Shown: piece by piece, positions 63,881 through 64,000 of the stretch
Layout of the letters: the number at the start of each line of letters is the position of its first letter
Numbering within the stretch: position 1 is the first letter of the stretch
NCBI RefSeq assembly: GCF_905475395.1
Contig: NC_058337.1
Span: 90,886,368 to 90,950,367, forward strand
DNA length: 64,000 nucleotides
Source of the DNA: Chrysoperla carnea
Lineage: Eukaryota > Arthropoda > Insecta > Neuroptera > Chrysopidae
Direction of reading: 5' to 3'
The notes under the pieces: generated by a model
Told to the model about the DNA's origin: nothing
Seen by the model: only the letters and a program-made list of their open reading frames with translations
The model's database searches: none
Program-made: the position numbers and the translations under genes

Positions 63881-64000
63881 ACAAATTTAAAATTTTATTG
63901 TCTATCACGTTCTTAGCAGGCTTTTAAGAAATATATTAGAAAATGCTCTAACTGGTATAAATTTCTGGATAGATGTTTTTAAAATTTTTTTATTTGATCA

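Noticed and set aside
1..64000. CRISPR arrays, operons, rRNA genes, prophage
   Set aside because: None seen; the window is an insect-like eukaryotic sequence.

Overview
This window is eukaryotic and almost certainly from an insect nuclear genome. It is strongly AT-rich, has very few genes, and its coding exons are split by GT-AG introns. Two of its three recognisable genes encode Rebers-Riddiford (RR-1, Chitin_bind_4) cuticle proteins, which are arthropod structural proteins. The rest is introns, low-complexity AT-rich DNA and decayed transposable elements (Helitrons, pogo/Tigger-like elements, LINE tails, tRNA-derived SINEs, fold-back elements). The order cannot be fixed from the sequence alone. 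The gene content and repeat families fit Hemiptera, Coleoptera or similar groups.

Layout. 1-4.7 kb: a pogo-type MITE, a decayed non-autonomous Helitron and a dispersed repeat fragment. 4.7-8.4 kb (+): a gene for a 644-688 aa low-complexity protein with about 25 tandem seven-residue repeats (SYNESKQ type) and a cysteine-rich C-terminus; I do not recognise the family. 9.3-14.6 kb (-): a complete four-exon RR-1 cuticle protein gene of 151 aa, with a 12-nt first coding exon, a 4.15-kb first intron and a TATA plus arthropod initiator promoter. 14.6-51.7 kb: no firm gene, only a possible orphan coding exon at 31.2 kb (-) and many repeats. 51.8-52.3 kb (-), with a probable first exon near 54.0 kb: a second RR-1 gene of about 141 aa. 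54-64 kb: repeats, including a pogo-like element with a broken transposase at 61.4-62.2 kb.

The two cuticle genes lie on the same strand about 42 kb apart. They share the [16 protein letters not shown] and GAHLP blocks, so they look like members of one dispersed RR-1 cluster, but their internal introns sit at different places. Both products should be secreted by epidermal cells and bind chitin in the cuticle. The repeat-protein gene upstream has no evident functional link to them.

The most unusual material is: the heptapeptide-repeat gene; a tRNA-derived SINE ending in a TAACC-type tail like the insect telomere repeat; a Helitron inserted into an older repeat whose sister copy keeps the empty site; long imperfect inverted repeats at 44.4-45.2 kb and 25.6-26.0 kb; and a short MITE hairpin in an intron of the repeat-protein gene. 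No prokaryotic features (operons, CRISPR, phage) are present.
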